A stretch of 64,000 nt of DNA from Hericium rajendrae. Its lineage: Eukaryota; Basidiomycota; Agaricomycetes; Russulales; Hericiaceae. This document shows positions 1 to 10,573 of the stretch, piece after piece. The notes under the pieces are model-generated. The model saw nothing but the letters and a program-made list of their open reading frames with translations. It made no database searches and had not been told where the DNA came from. Position numbers and translations under genes: made by a program. Numbering within the stretch: position 1 is the stretch's first letter; every line of letters starts with the position of its first letter. Location of the stretch: positions 786,501 through 850,500 of the forward strand of contig CM065879.1 of assembly GCA_033439255.1 (NCBI GenBank). Reading direction: 5' to 3'.

Positions 1-400
1 GACTTTGGCCAACCATAGCGGCATGTCAGTGCCGAAAGGATATGCACATTGGCCAACCATACAGTCATGCAGCCTCACAGCATATTGGATATTGGCCAAG
101 CATACTGGTATACCGTGGGATGCCGCAGTGTATTGGATTATACTTTGGCCAACCATTTCAGCATACATACAGGCCGAGGAATATTTTGCACTTGGCCAGG
201 CATATTTGATTGCAGAAATGGCATAGTTGGCCAGACAATACTGCATGGTAACTAACTGTCAGGTATAGGGGCATAGGCAAACATTTCCAGGCAATGGGGT
301 ATGATAATTAAGACTGTCATTCTGGCCATACTACTATGACTACACTGGGATGTTGGCCAACATGAGCTTGCCAATCTAGAATGCGACGGTGTCAGTTTGG
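1..400. repeat. degenerate TTGGCCAACCATA repeats
   Basis: About eight imperfect copies of a TTGGCCAACCATA-like motif occur at irregular spacing of roughly 30-60 bp, several followed by GGCAT or GCATAC. The unit is too diverged for a fresh tandem array. It resembles a decayed minisatellite or the subterminal arm of a transposon that starts outside the window. Short open frames here are by-products of the repeat and no gene is supported. Confidence 0.55.
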
Positions 401-439
401 CTCACCATTCCCGTACAGGAATTAGTACTGAATGGGCTC

Positions 440-650
440 AGTACTTCATGGCATGCATAGCTTGCACCGAGAAGATGGCAATGATTTCACCTAGTTTGAC
501 ATGGCGTGCGCAGTCATCGCCTACAGAGGGTGTCGGTAAACTAGAAGTATCTGGGCAGCTCCTACAGGAAACGCAGCGCTCGGCGGGCAGTCATCGACCG
601 ATGAATGGTGACTGTCTTCAAGGCAATGCAGCGAAGAAAATATAGCAGGG
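440..650 (+). repeat. dispersed repeat, copy A
   Basis: This stretch aligns, at roughly 70-75% by eye, with 22,795-22,995. Shared blocks include AGTTTGACATG, AGAAGTATC and CAGGAAACGCAGCGCT, in the same order and spacing. It is probably a fragment of an unidentified dispersed element. No coding potential is conserved between the copies. Confidence 0.5.
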
Positions 651-1085
651 ATTATGTGACGATGAAGCGCCCTCGCATCAAACAATGATGTGGCAGATGA
701 GACGTTGAAGCGTTGCCTCTATATCGCCTGCAGATGTCAAACTCTATAACCACTACGCAGCAGTGTATAGCGCGGCTGCGCTGAAACAATAATGACAGAC
801 CCACTGAAGAAAAAGGAAAATGGTGATGGAGAGAGGAAAGAGTTGTAATCGATCTCTCGATCCTACAGCACCTGGTGGAAGCACTTGCTAGCTTACGTAC
901 GATGCGCCCGATTACTGTTTACACAACCCTCCCCGCCGAGTCGTTGTGTTCTCTATAGAGACTTGGTCACCAGTCTACCCAATGTCAGCAAACCTGTTAC
1001 AGGTGGGCCGCCGGTAGTCTCTCAGAGGCAGAGTAGACGAGACTCAACACTTCGTACTTACCTCAAGATCGTCTGTCTGACGCCG
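651..1085. other. no gene seen; flank of the Gypsy insertion
   Basis: Non-coding sequence between the dispersed repeat and the target site of the retrotransposon. Open frames that begin here run into the LTR and are not genes. I see no promoter or RNA gene. Confidence 0.4.
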
Positions 1086-1089
1086 CCGG

Positions 1090-2109
1090 TGATGCGCCCT
1101 TTAGCGCGCCTTGCAACGGCATTGCCCACTCCCCGCCTCCTTGCCCATCCCACTTCACTTCACCTCAGCCGCACCAAGTCCGCCCACCGTGACGTTGCTC
1201 CCTGCACAGGACAAGCGCCCCCACGGGTTCGGGACCGACTGGGTCGGACTAAAGCCGGTGTCCCGTGGTCCGATGCACCGAACGGGCCGGAGATCAACCG
1301 GCCGGACGAGTCAGCGGCACAGGAACAGAAGCGTGCCCAGAGAACCAGCTGGCTCAATCAACGTGCCCTTGAATGCCCACACGCCCCCGGATCACGAGCG
1401 GCACCCACGACAGTGCGCTACTGACGTCATCCCAGCCATTCCAGCTCGACGTGCCCGCCGTTCCTGACGCACGCCCCGGGCGATGTTGTAAGGCGGCACC
1501 TTTGATTCGTTCGTACCACGCGCACGCCCTCTGCCCTGCACGGGCCGAGCCGCAACGACTCCACTCGCCAAGGGACCCGGAGCAGGCAGGATCAGGAAGG
1601 AATTGGAGATTGGGTCGGTCAGCAGGAGGTTGTTGTAGGAAGTCGCGCCGGGCCGCCTGAGGCGGCCTTGCCCATTTGTACCGTAGCTACTGACTTAGAG
1701 AATCGGAACGGAATCTGCCTTTTTCCCCTCAGAGCTCAGATCTCACAAAGCCCGCCGTTTGACGTTCTCACCCCAGCCTCTAAGCACGTCTCAGACGTAG
1801 CTCTTCTCACTTTCTCGTGTCGCTCATCGTATTCGTCGTACTCGTCGCCGCGCCGTTATCTACAAGCCGTATCACCTAAGACCCGTGAGTCTTGTCGTAC
1901 CGTCATCATCCCTAGCAGAGCTGCGTCGGAAGTCGCCCACGCACAGCAAGCTCGCCCTCCGCGGCCTTGCTCCCCTACCCGTAGTACGATCACCCGTCAG
2001 CTACACGTCTCGGCGCTCCCCTCTTGAGATACTTGGTCCCCTCGCACCCCCCGGTACTCTGTTGGTTTTGGTTTTGGCTGCCGCCTCCATTCCCAGGGTC
2101 CACACATCA
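1090..2109 (+). repeat. 5' LTR of the Gypsy element
   Basis: The LTR begins TGATGCGCCC and ends CACACATCA. It matches the 3' LTR over its full length with no length difference that I found. The roughly 28 differences I could find are all C/T or G/A changes at CpG sites. The preceding CCGG (1,086-1,089) is the left target-site copy. Confidence 0.95.
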
Positions 2110-2112
2110 TTT

Positions 2113-2130
2113 TGGAGCCCACCGCGAGGG
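2113..2130 (+). other. primer-binding site of the Gypsy element
   Basis: Three bases after the LTR the sequence reads TGGAGCCCACCGCGAGGG and continues TTC. This is the expected form of a site complementary to a tRNA 3' end: TGG pairs with CCA, and GGGTTC pairs with the T-arm GAACCC. I cannot name the tRNA. Confidence 0.7.
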
Positions 2131-2539
2131 TTCCATACTCAAAATAGAGCCGCGTCGTACTAGGAGTGGCGCACGGTCGAATCCAGATCGTACCCTTGAA
2201 CAAGAAGTCCGTGTTGCGACTCAGGACCCTCAGCAAGTTTCCCCCGACCTACCGTCACCTTTCCCACCGGTTCCAACTCCCACTAGTCCCCTTACTCCCA
2301 TCGACGAAGAGTTCGAAATTCCCGAGCTCGAGCGTTCCTTCATCGTTCCTACTCCACCCGTATCGCCAACCCCGGTGCCGCGACCCCTTGCCGGCCCCTC
2401 TGCTACCGCGGGTCCTAGGACAACGCCGCACCAGGCGACTTTGCCTGCTACCCCCCGTCCCCCTTCTCCTACTCAACAACACAGCCTGCTAGCCCCTGCA
2501 CGTTTCCCCTTCCCCAGGCCACCAAGTATCCAACCAGTC

Positions 2540-4502
2540 ATGCCGCCCCCCTCCATGCCTATGCGCGGCGAGAGCGGTGCTCCCAAGTTCGACACCAACT
2601 CCCCCCGCGAGCTGGGCCGTTACTTCCTCGATCTCGAATTTTGTTTTCAGCGTTCCTCCGTGGCAGATGACGCGGAGAAAAAGAGTCATGCGGTCCGTCT
2701 CCTCTCAGACGTTGACGCACAAGAGCTGTGGCGGTCTGAGGCCAAGTACACCGCCGGCACTTGGGACGAATTCAAGAAAGCTATCCACGAACTCTACCCG
2801 GGCTCGGCTAAGGAGAATACCTTTTCGCGTCAAGATTTGGAGTCACTCGTGCACCGAACTGCCGAGTCCACCCTCAGTTCCATCGGCGAACTTGGTGCGT
2901 TCTCGCGCGAGTTCACGGTCATCACGCGCTACCTGAAAGGCAAGAACCGCATCTCCGATATCGAGGAACAACGCTGGTTTTTGGCGGCGCTCCCCGAACA
3001 TCTTCGCCTGCGGGTAGAGGACCGCCTTGCTCTTACCAAGCCTGATCACCATCCCGACGATCCGCACCCGATCAACGACGTCTATAGGGCCGCAGAGTGG
3101 TGCATGTATGGCACTGCCATCACCCCCGACCCATACCTGCGTGGACCGTCGTCAACTCAAGCCACCGCATCGTCATCAACCGCTGATGCAGGCTCAGGAA
3201 CGACTATCCAGATTAAGAGTGAGCAGTTAGCGTCACTGGCCGATATCCTCTTGAGGAGCGCGCAGCAGCCGTCGCGTCAACCGATGGTCTCCGGAGGTAA
3301 TCAAGGCGCGCCAATGCACGGGCGAATGGGGTCGGATCAGTGCAACTTCTGTGGGAACGTGGGGCATTTCGTGCGCGAATGCATGACAGCCCGGGAATAC
3401 AGGGCCGCCGGCAAGTGCAAGAAGGACGTCCAAGGCAAGATGGTCTTACCCTCTGGGGCTTGGCTCCCGCAAGGACCCCCAGGCGCGACTATGGCCGAAC
3501 GGATCGACGAATACCACCGTATGAACCCCAATCAGCGAGCCACGGGTCAGCTTATGATGGGTGTAGCCGGTACCCGCCAGGCAAGTTCGCCGCGGGCAGG
3601 GCTCCCTCCCTACGGCTATCGCGTCGCGCCGGCATACGCTCAGACCACCGCGTCCCCCTATACCCAGGTCCAGGCAGGGTTGTACCAGCTCACCACAGAC
3701 GCGCGGATCGAGAGCCTGGAGGGCGAGCTACGGCGGTTATACCAGTTGAAGGACGCCCCGGTTGTGCCCCCACCCAATGCCGCGGCCAGCCGTGATAGAG
3801 CTAACCGGGCGTTGGAACGAGCTCGCAGGATGGAAGAGCCTGCCCGCCAACCAGCCCCTCCACGATTGCCCCGTGCACTGCTGCGCCCGACCATCGAGGA
3901 CGAACCAGAGCCGCCGCGGGCGTCCCTGCCCCCTCCGCAAGCTTCACCGGCCCCAGGCCCGGAACGAGACATCCCCCCCCACCTTCTATCTCAACCTGCA
4001 GTACGCGACGACCTCCGCGACCCTGATGGTCCCGTCCACCCATTTGCCAGAGTCCGCGACGGTGCAAGGCCCGCGCAAGTCCCAGTGATCGAAGTAGTCG
4101 AAGAGACGGGCCCAACCCGTCGTGCGCAAGACTCAGTCGGGCAAGACGTGCTGGACCGCGTGTTCGCACGCGCCATGTCCCTCCCTATCGAGGTCACCCA
4201 GGGCGAGCTCTGGTCCCTGGCGCCTGCACTATGTGCGAAATACAAGGAGGCAGTCTCACGGCGTCACACGCGTCCGGTGGCGGGACAGAACCTGTTGGAA
4301 GTCCTTAACGAGACTGACCTGCTCTCCGAGCTGCCAGGTGAAGATGCAGTCGAGGAGCTGGCCTCGCCAGCGCGTCAAATAGAGCTCGCTGCAGGTATCC
4401 AGTTCGCGAGCGAGCCCGCCGAAGGCGACCGTGTGCAGCACCCGGCCTCGCTCCCTCATCCACGGGTATTCATCCTTTCGCACCAGTGCGCCGAGCCGCC
4501 GG
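2540..4502 (+). CDS. gag: Gag polyprotein, interrupted by the nested LTR element
   Basis: Capsid and nucleocapsid precursor that packages retrotransposon RNA. From the first ATG the protein opens with a Pro-rich, Met-rich stretch. A helical capsid-like domain follows (TNSPRELGRYFLDLEF through the region near EEQRWFLAALPEHLR). A single CCHC zinc knuckle, CNFCGNVGHFVREC, lies around nt 3,340. A long Pro/Arg-rich C-terminal linker follows. The same frame is open back to about 2,024 inside the LTR without an ATG, so a non-ATG start or a longer N terminus is possible. The frame is cut at 4,502 by the 2.3-kb element and resumes at 6,832. Omitting the insert plus one CCGG gives continuous codons into the protease. 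The stop at 4,552 lies in the insert's LTR and is not native. Confidence 0.88.
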
Positions 4503-4663
4503 TGGAGTGGCCTAGGGCGACAGCTATGCCCAAGGTGATGGAATGCAGATGATGAGCTACTCTACATGAGGCGAGCCTGCTATGGACACTGCTGACTAAG
4601 CCTCGGCTATCTCCGGACTCCCCCTAACCTCTGGATCTAGGGAGCCCTCAGCTCCCTAGTCCA
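4503..4663 (-). repeat. left LTR of the nested element (its 3' LTR)
   Basis: A 161-bp terminal direct repeat beginning TGGAGTGGCC and ending CTAGTCCA on the plus strand. It appears identical to 6,667-6,827. Confidence 0.93.
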
Positions 4664-4667
4664 GGTG

Positions 4668-4675
4668 CCCCCCTC
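4668..4675 (-). other. polypurine tract of the nested element
   Basis: On the minus strand GAGGGGGG lies four bases upstream of the element's 3' LTR. This is the expected place for the plus-strand primer and it supports minus orientation. Confidence 0.7.
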
Positions 4676-4707
4676 AAACAAGGCGACGTCCGCGTCGCCC
4701 TCGAACC

Positions 4708-6072
4708 CTAAGAAACTCGAACCCAACCTAAACCTCGAAGAACCCGACACAACTCCTGAAGACGAGGATCCCCCTGCCAGTCCAAAGGCAGGACCTCGAG
4801 CTTGACCGAATGCGGAATTGGCGAAGATGATGAGACAATGATCGGACGATCTGCGCGAAGGCCTGCGGGATGGCGTCGTGTGATGACCGGCTCGGAAATC
4901 GGAATGGATGAGCAAGGCTGATGTGAGGAACGTGCAGGCCTTGCATGAGATCGCCGTGCGCGCCGCTTCAAGGAGTCGAACGGCCGTGCAGAAGGTGACC
5001 TGAGAATGGAAAAATCACGACATGTAGGGGGTACAAGCAGTGGTGTACTGGAAACGGGAAGTAAAGAAGCATCGTCGGCCCATGAAAATGAAGTTGCATT
5101 ATGGGACATTGAAATTTCATTAGTTGATGTTGAGGACTTGTGAGACGTACGAATATCGTCACAGGAATTTGAAAAGAATGTACAGGGTATGCGACCGGGT
5201 GCCAAGTCGCGTGCGTCGGTGCAGGGAAATGGATGCGGTGGGGTTTCGGACTTCGGGGAGTGCGGGCGGGCTGGGACGTCTGACTGGACACCGGCGTCGA
5301 TACGTCGGGTCGCGAGGTCAGTGCGCGGGGTCGTGGTGCATGCAGAAGTGGGCGGGGTGCGTGTGCACGAGGTGTCGTCCGTTTGGATGTGTGTGTCGAC
5401 GCGCGAGGTCGTGGGGGTCGTGCCGGTAGACGGGGAATGCGGAGGGTTCGAGACGTCCGCCTGGACGCTCGCATCGACGCTGGAGGGCGTACTCACCTCG
5501 GTACGCGCGAGTTCGAGTCCTTCACGGTAGCCCTCCCATCGGCCTTGCTCGTACCCATCTTTCCAAGCCCGTTCTCGCTGCTGCACTTCCACCCTCTCTT
5601 CCTTCCTTGCTTCTCGCCTCGCTTGCCTCCGGCCTTCCTTGCGGATTTCTTCGACTAGAGCCTCATCGATCTCGTGGATCGAATTGGCCAAGCGCGGGGG
5701 CGTGCTCGTCGACTGAACGTCGTGCGACGTTGCGTGGTGGCTCTTGCGTTGCTCGAGCTTCTGAGCGTGCTCCACGATCTGCGCGAGCAGATCATTGTCG
5801 ATCTCGTCGAGCGACTTGGCCCATCGCACGGGCACGGAACGGCCAGGGTTGTCGCAGGTCGGCGCGAGCTCGAAATCGTGGGAGGGGCTCGTTATGTAAA
5901 CGTCCGGAGGACCGATGCACGCGACAGCGGTCGCGAGATCCGCGGCTGCGTCTGCCGTGGTAGCTGGTGTGGAACATGCGGGGATGGGTGTGTGTGGTGC
6001 GGTGCGGGCATTCACGGCGGGTGCGGGCTCGTGGGGCTCGGGAAACGCGTGGGCTGCATGCGTTTGCGGCAT
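4708..6072 (-). CDS. uncharacterised 454-aa protein of the nested LTR element
   Basis: The ATG-initiated frame fills most of the element in its sense direction. I do not recognise the protein; it has no CCHC knuckle and no protease, RT or integrase motif. Residues about 1-80 are Ala/Pro/Thr-rich. At about 85-200 a charged helical stretch includes AKSLDEIDNDLLAQIVEHAQ and a related LANSIHEIDEALVEEI, then an Arg/Glu-rich coil ending in WEGYREGLELA. Residues about 200-285 hold three similar units (VDASVQADV, VDTHIQTDD, IDAGVQSDV) separated by Pro/Ser/Thr linkers. The C-terminal half is Ser/Arg-rich. It could be a highly diverged Gag-like protein or a captured host gene. Identical LTRs and an uninterrupted frame imply recent activity. 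Confidence 0.6.
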   Translation of the reverse strand: MPQTHAAHAFPEPHEPAPAVNARTAPHTPIPACSTPATTADAAADLATAVACIGPPDVYITSPSHDFELAPTCDNPGRSVPVRWAKSLDEIDNDLLAQIVEHAQKLEQRKSHHATSHDVQSTSTPPRLANSIHEIDEALVEEIRKEGRRQARREARKEERVEVQQRERAWKDGYEQGRWEGYREGLELARTEVSTPSSVDASVQADVSNPPHSPSTGTTPTTSRVDTHIQTDDTSCTRTPPTSACTTTPRTDLATRRIDAGVQSDVPARPHSPKSETPPHPFPCTDARDLAPGRIPCTFFSNSCDDIRTSHKSSTSTNEISMSHNATSFSWADDASLLPVSSTPLLVPPTCRDFSILRSPSARPFDSLKRRARRSHARPARSSHQPCSSIPISEPVITRRHPAGLRADRPIIVSSSSPIPHSVKLEVLPLDWQGDPRLQELCRVLRGLGWVRVS

Positions 6073-6640
6073 TGCTATGGTAACGGCAGTGGCCGGGTGT
6101 GCGTCGGGGGCTGCTGGCTCGAGACCGAGCGAGGTGTCGTTGGTGGGCTGTGCGGGGGATGCTGCACGAGGCGCGCGAATCGCGTCTGCCTCGTGGCTAA
6201 CGCGCGGTTGCGGTGGGCGGTTCGCGAGGAGTTCCTCAGCGTCGGATGCGGGTGTTGTGTCGACTGGGGTGATACGTGTGTCGAGCGGACGTACTGGGCT
6301 CGTGGTGGCAGCTGGTGCTGGTGCTGTTGCTGCTGTTGCTGCAGCTCAGCGCGCGGCTGAGCGTCTCTTGCCCATATCAGGTAATCGCGCAGATGTTATT
6401 GAGCGCGGGTTCGGGTGCGCGAAAACGATACGTGAGCGTCGAAATACGAGCGCGGGAGACACTTGAGGTTGGCACTAGACACGGGAGCGACTTGGGACAC
6501 GTGAGGAGACGAAAAAACGTGCGCAACACGGGGCGCGAGAACGGGACACGAGGCACGCGAGAAAGACAACGAAAACGATGCGAAAAAGCAGAAAAAAAAG
6601 CCAGAAAAGACCAGAGTGACTCAACCCAAAGCTGTGGTGG

Positions 6641-6663
6641 GTCGAATCACACTCTCATCACCA
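6641..6663 (-). other. primer-binding site of the nested element
   Basis: The plus strand reads GTCGAATCACACTCTCATCA followed by CCA. This has the layout of a tRNA 3' end: T-loop, T-stem strand, seven-base acceptor strand, discriminator A and CCA. The minus strand is therefore a tRNA-complementary primer site three bases inside the element's 5' LTR, the same gap as in the host Gypsy element. Confidence 0.82.
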
Positions 6664-6666
6664 AGA

Positions 6667-6827
6667 TGGAGTGGCCTAGGGCGACAGCTATGCCCAAGGT
6701 GATGGAATGCAGATGATGAGCTACTCTACATGAGGCGAGCCTGCTATGGACACTGCTGACTAAGCCTCGGCTATCTCCGGACTCCCCCTAACCTCTGGAT
6801 CTAGGGAGCCCTCAGCTCCCTAGTCCA
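6667..6827 (-). repeat. right LTR of the nested element (its 5' LTR)
   Basis: The second 161-bp terminal repeat, identical by eye to 4,503-4,663. It is followed by the CCGG target copy at 6,828-6,831. Confidence 0.93.
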
Positions 6828-6831
6828 CCGG

Positions 6832-7376
6832 AAGGTGCTGTCGTCCTCCCGGATCCCTACGAGCAGTACCTCAAGCAACTCCGCCCAGACGAAAAGCCTA
6901 AACCCCTGATCGTCTCGCGCGAGTCTGCGGCGCTGCGTTCTATTGCAGCACTCATAGATCATCAAGAACCGGTCGAGTGCATCTTGGACCCAGGTTCTCA
7001 GGTCATCTCCATGTCAGAGAGCGTTTGCTACACCTTAGGCCTGTCGTATGACCCCACGATTATCCTCACTATGCAATCCGCCAACGGCGAACTTGATGAC
7101 TCGCTGGGCCTGTGCCGAAACGTGCCTGCAGTCTTCGGCAACATTGTTCTCTACCTCCAAATACACGTCCTCCGGTCGCCCGCCTACGATATCCTACTCG
7201 GACGCCCCTTCGATGTGCTTACCGAGTCAGTCGTGCGCAGCTACCGCAATGAAACACAGACCATCACCATCTTCGACCCAAACACCGGCGAAGCAGCCAC
7301 GATCCCCACCCACCCGCGCACTGACATTCAGTATACGCTCGCGGCAAAGGAGGATTTTCGCGCTTCGATGATTTGA
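6832..7376 (+). CDS. Gypsy aspartic protease (3' part of gag-pro frame)
   Basis: Continuation of the Gag frame after the nested element. It encodes a retropepsin that processes the polyprotein. The active-site Asp triad appears as LDPGSQ (around nt 6,987), the flap region follows, and a second conserved block reads YDILLGRPF. The frame ends in TGA at 7,374-7,376. The pol frame overlaps it in -1 from about 7,325. No in-frame ATG is expected because translation comes from gag. Confidence 0.85.
7325..7376 (+). promoter_or_regulatory. candidate -1 ribosomal frameshift zone between pro and pol
   Basis: The gag-pro frame ends at 7,376, and the pol frame is open from its last stop at 7,322-7,324, giving about 52 bp of overlap in -1. 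In the zero frame the sequence contains G GAT TTT (7,353-7,359), close in form to known -1 slippery heptamers of the G_GAU_UUA class. I did not fold the downstream RNA. A simple one-base mutation is the alternative. Confidence 0.5.
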
Positions 7377-10193
7377 TCGAAGATCAAGGAGAGGTCGCCT
7401 TCATCGTTGATTTCGACTCGGAGACGCCACAAATCACGGCTTATGCCGCTATACCCCCAGAATGTTCCGAAAACCCAGAAAAATGCCAAGATCATCTTCA
7501 ATCTCTTTATCTCTATGCCTGTGATGCCTCGCTTCTCGACTCTAGTCCGGGGGGTCCTTCGCTTTCGGATGCCCCCGATAAATCTAATTTGTTGTCTGCC
7601 TTTCTCTCCGCTACAGCCTGCAAGTCCGCTTCCGCTTCCAAGCAAGGTCGCCCGAGTCCGCCGCCTCCTGGCGCGATGGATACCGGTCCTCCTGTCGCCT
7701 CTTACGCCGCAAAGAAATACAAGCCAGTTGCCCAAAAAGTCCGCCCAGTATTTACGGACCTCCCCGAGCGTTTTCGGGTTCTCCGTAACATCAAAGGCGA
7801 CCCTCTCCAAGACCTGCCGGAGTTATCTCCCAATCCGCCCCCGTTCGCTCCCACCGCCCGCTATACCGAAGAAAGAAAAGCGGTTATCGATCGCGCCCAT
7901 CCAGAAGGTTTCCTCTGGCCCTCCGAGCGCGACCTACTCCACCATTTCATGTGTCTCCACGATACCGCCTTCGCCTGGGACGATTCAGAGCGGGGACATT
8001 TCTGCAAAGACTTCTTCCCCTCAGTGGTTATGCCAGTGATACCGCACACCCCCTGGGTCTTGAAGAACCGTCCAATCCCGCCAGGCATCCATGACAAGGT
8101 CTGCGAGATTATCCGTACCAAGATCGCCGCCGGCGTATATGAGCCTTCGTCATCGTCATATCGCTCACGCTGGTTCTGCGTCACCAAAAAGGATGGTACA
8201 AGCCTGCGCATTGTGCACAGTCTCGAACCACTCAACAAGGTCACCATCGCTCACTCGGGCGTCCCGCCTTTTACCGACCAGCTCGCCGAGCAGTTCGCCG
8301 GGCGTGCTTGCGGCGGCATCCTCGATCTCTACGTTGGTTACGACGAGCGACTCTTGGCGGAGGAGTCCCGCGACATGACCACGTTCCAAACCCCGTTCGG
8401 GCCCAAACGGCTCGTTACACTGCCCATGGGGTGGACGAACTCCGTGCCTATCTTCCACGACGACGTTACCGAAATCCTCCGGCCAGAAATCCCAGCTGTC
8501 ACCATGCCCTATATCGATGATGTCCCCATTAAAGGCCCAGCTACCCGTTACGAGTTGCCCGGCAGAAATTTTGAAACTATACCCTGGAACCCAGGTATTC
8601 GTCGCTTTGTCTGGGAACACTTCCAGGGCGCGAACCGTGTCGTCCAACGCATGAAATATTGCAGTGGTACCTTCTCAGGGAAAAAGACTGTCCTTTGCGC
8701 ACCGGAAATCATCGTCGTCGGCCATAGATGCACGCCGGCGGGCCGTTTGCCAGAACTCAGCAACCTCGCCAAGGTCAGCAACTGGCAACCTTGTACCGAC
8801 CTCTCGGACGTTCGCGCTTTCCTCGGGACCATTGGCGTGGCCCGCATCTTCATCAAGAACTTTGCAAAACGTGCTCACCATCTGGTACGGCTTACGTGCA
8901 AGGACACCCCATTCGAGTTCGGCCCAGACCAGTTGGCTGCGCAGAAAGACCTTAAGCAAGCGCTACTCGCCTCACCCGCCCTGCGCGCGATAGATTACGA
9001 GTCTCCCGCCTCAGTGATCCTGGGCGTCGACACCTCCTATATTGCCATCGGTTACCTACTCTGTCAACAGGATGTGGACGACCCCAAAGTTCGCCGGTAT
9101 GCCCGCTTCGGCTCTATCGCCCTGAACGACCGTGAGGCGCGCTTCTCCCAACCAAAGCTGGAATTATATGGCCTATACCGGAGCCTTCGCGCACTCAAAC
9201 TCTGGCTCATTGGCGTTCGCAACCTGATTATCGAAGTCGACGCCCGTTATATATCCGGCATGCTGAATAATCCCGATCTCACCCCTAGTGCGTCCATGAA
9301 CCGGTGGATCGTCGGCATCCTCATGTTTCAATTTACCCTGGTCCACGTCCCCGGCGAGAAGCATGGGCCGGATGGCCTCTCCCGGCGCCGCCCCCAGGAC
9401 GATGATGCGCCCGAACCCGACGACGACTTCGACGACTGGGTCGACCGTGCTTATGGCTTTGTACACATAATAAATGTGCCTCAGATCGGCCACGACCGCC
9501 CTCAGCTGGCACAACAGCTCATCTCGACCAATGTCGCCGCCGGTGATTTTGTCGCGCCTCCTCCGCAAGACCACTTGGCGTCCTACGCAGACGTTCCAAG
9601 GTCCGAAAAATCCCTCCTCACGGATGCCCGACTGCGCGCCGTCACCGACTTCCTGCTCCATCCGATCCGCCCTGACGGATTGACGGACCGGGAGTATGCT
9701 CGCTTCCTGCGTTATTGCCGCGACTTCTTCATGAAAGGTGGCTGCCTCTGGAAGCGCGACAAGACAAATGCGCACAAACTAGTGCTCCCACCGACCGGCC
9801 GCTGGGCTGCTCTCGTTGAGACTCACGAGTCCGCGGGACACCGCGGCGTTGCCGCAACCGCCCTCCTGCTCGCGGTCCGTTTCTGGTGGCCTTTTATGGG
9901 CTCGGATGTCGCTTGGTTCGTCCGTTCGTGCCATATTTGCCAAGCGTTCCAGATCCGCAAAGTTCTTATCCCGCCAACGGTTGCGGTGCCCGTGCCTTTA
10001 TTTGCGAAAATGTACATGGATACCATGCACCTGCCGAAATCCAACAATATGCAATACCTGGTCCAAGGGCACTGCTCTGTGTCCCACTTTCCCGAATGGC
10101 GCATGCTGCGCAAAGAACGCAGCGAGCACATTGCTGATTGGATTTACCAAGACATCTTGTGCCGCTGGGGTATGCTCACCGAAATCGTGTCCG
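7377..10193 (+). CDS. pol: Gypsy pol: reverse transcriptase, RNase H, integrase N-part
   Basis: About 940 codons (open from 7,325) read through the reverse transcriptase (LPMGWTNSVPIFHDD, then catalytic YIDD near nt 8,508) and RNase H. RNase H acidic residues lie in VDTSYIAIGY, KLELYGLYRS, IIEVDARY and GPDGLSRR. The integrase HHCC zinc domain follows (HESAGHRG ... CHICQ, near nt 9,825-9,945), then the first catalytic Asp of the integrase core (MDTMHLPKSNN). The frame is broken after ...TEIVS at 10,193 by a TIR element. The rest of the core resumes at 13,056. Residues after 10,193 in this frame belong to the insert. Confidence 0.93.
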
Positions 10194-10244
10194 CATCTGA
10201 GAAAATGAAAATTTATATAGCATCAAGTCCTATTATGGGTCCTA

Positions 10245-10345
10245 TGGGTAAGCTATAGATGCTATGAGGCAGAACTGTCCAGCTATGGAGAGCTATGGGG
10301 GCTATGATAGGTGCCATAGCATGAGGTGTCAAGTACATAGGGTGT
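10245..10345. repeat. left subterminal repeats of the TIR transposon
   Basis: Repeated GCTATGG, GCTATGA and CATAGC words occur in both orientations within 150 bp of the left end. They match the motif set at the right end and are likely transposase-binding sites. Confidence 0.6.
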
Positions 10346-10573
10346 CATAGCCTCTATAGCCAGAGATGTCAAATATATAGGACTATCATACTTACTGAGT
10401 GAAACTATGGATGCTATGGCTACTGTATTCACTATCATCAGCCACCTAGGCACTCAAGACATTGAAGCAATATTTTCTTATATTAAAGGTACACTACCAG
10501 TACTACCACTAAACTACTTAATAAGTAATGACCCTGAGGCCACGACGGCACAGCGGACAGCTGTCACAAGCAG

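Larger units (their letters stand above)
4503..6827 (-). mobile_element. nested small LTR retroelement with its own ORF
   Basis: Direct repeats of 161 bp (4,503-4,663 and 6,667-6,827), TG...CA ended and identical by eye, flank a 2.0-kb interior. CCGG at 4,499-4,502 and 6,828-6,831 is the target duplication. Orientation is minus: next to the right repeat, the minus strand carries a tRNA-complementary primer site, and next to the left repeat a GAGGGGGG purine tract. There is no reverse transcriptase or integrase, so it is non-autonomous (TRIM- or LARD-like). It carries a single long sense ORF at 4,708-6,072. Confidence 0.92.

Noticed and set aside
885-1467. Overlapping open frames of 118-179 codons at the start of the 5' LTR
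   Set aside because: They lie in GC-rich LTR sequence, recur almost unchanged in the 3' LTR, overlap each other in different frames and show no domain.
4552-4660. Apparent natural stop of Gag at 4,552
   Set aside because: The last 16 codons are in the LTR of the nested element. Without the insert the frame continues into the protease.
5124-6466. Plus-strand open frames (up to 228 codons) across the nested element
   Set aside because: They are complements of the minus-strand 454-codon ORF and are Cys/Gly/Arg-rich as expected of reversed codons.
6641-6663. A tRNA gene, because the sequence ends like a mature tRNA with CCA
   Set aside because: Only the 3' end of a tRNA is matched, CCA is not encoded in eukaryotic tRNA genes, and the position beside an LTR identifies a primer-binding site.
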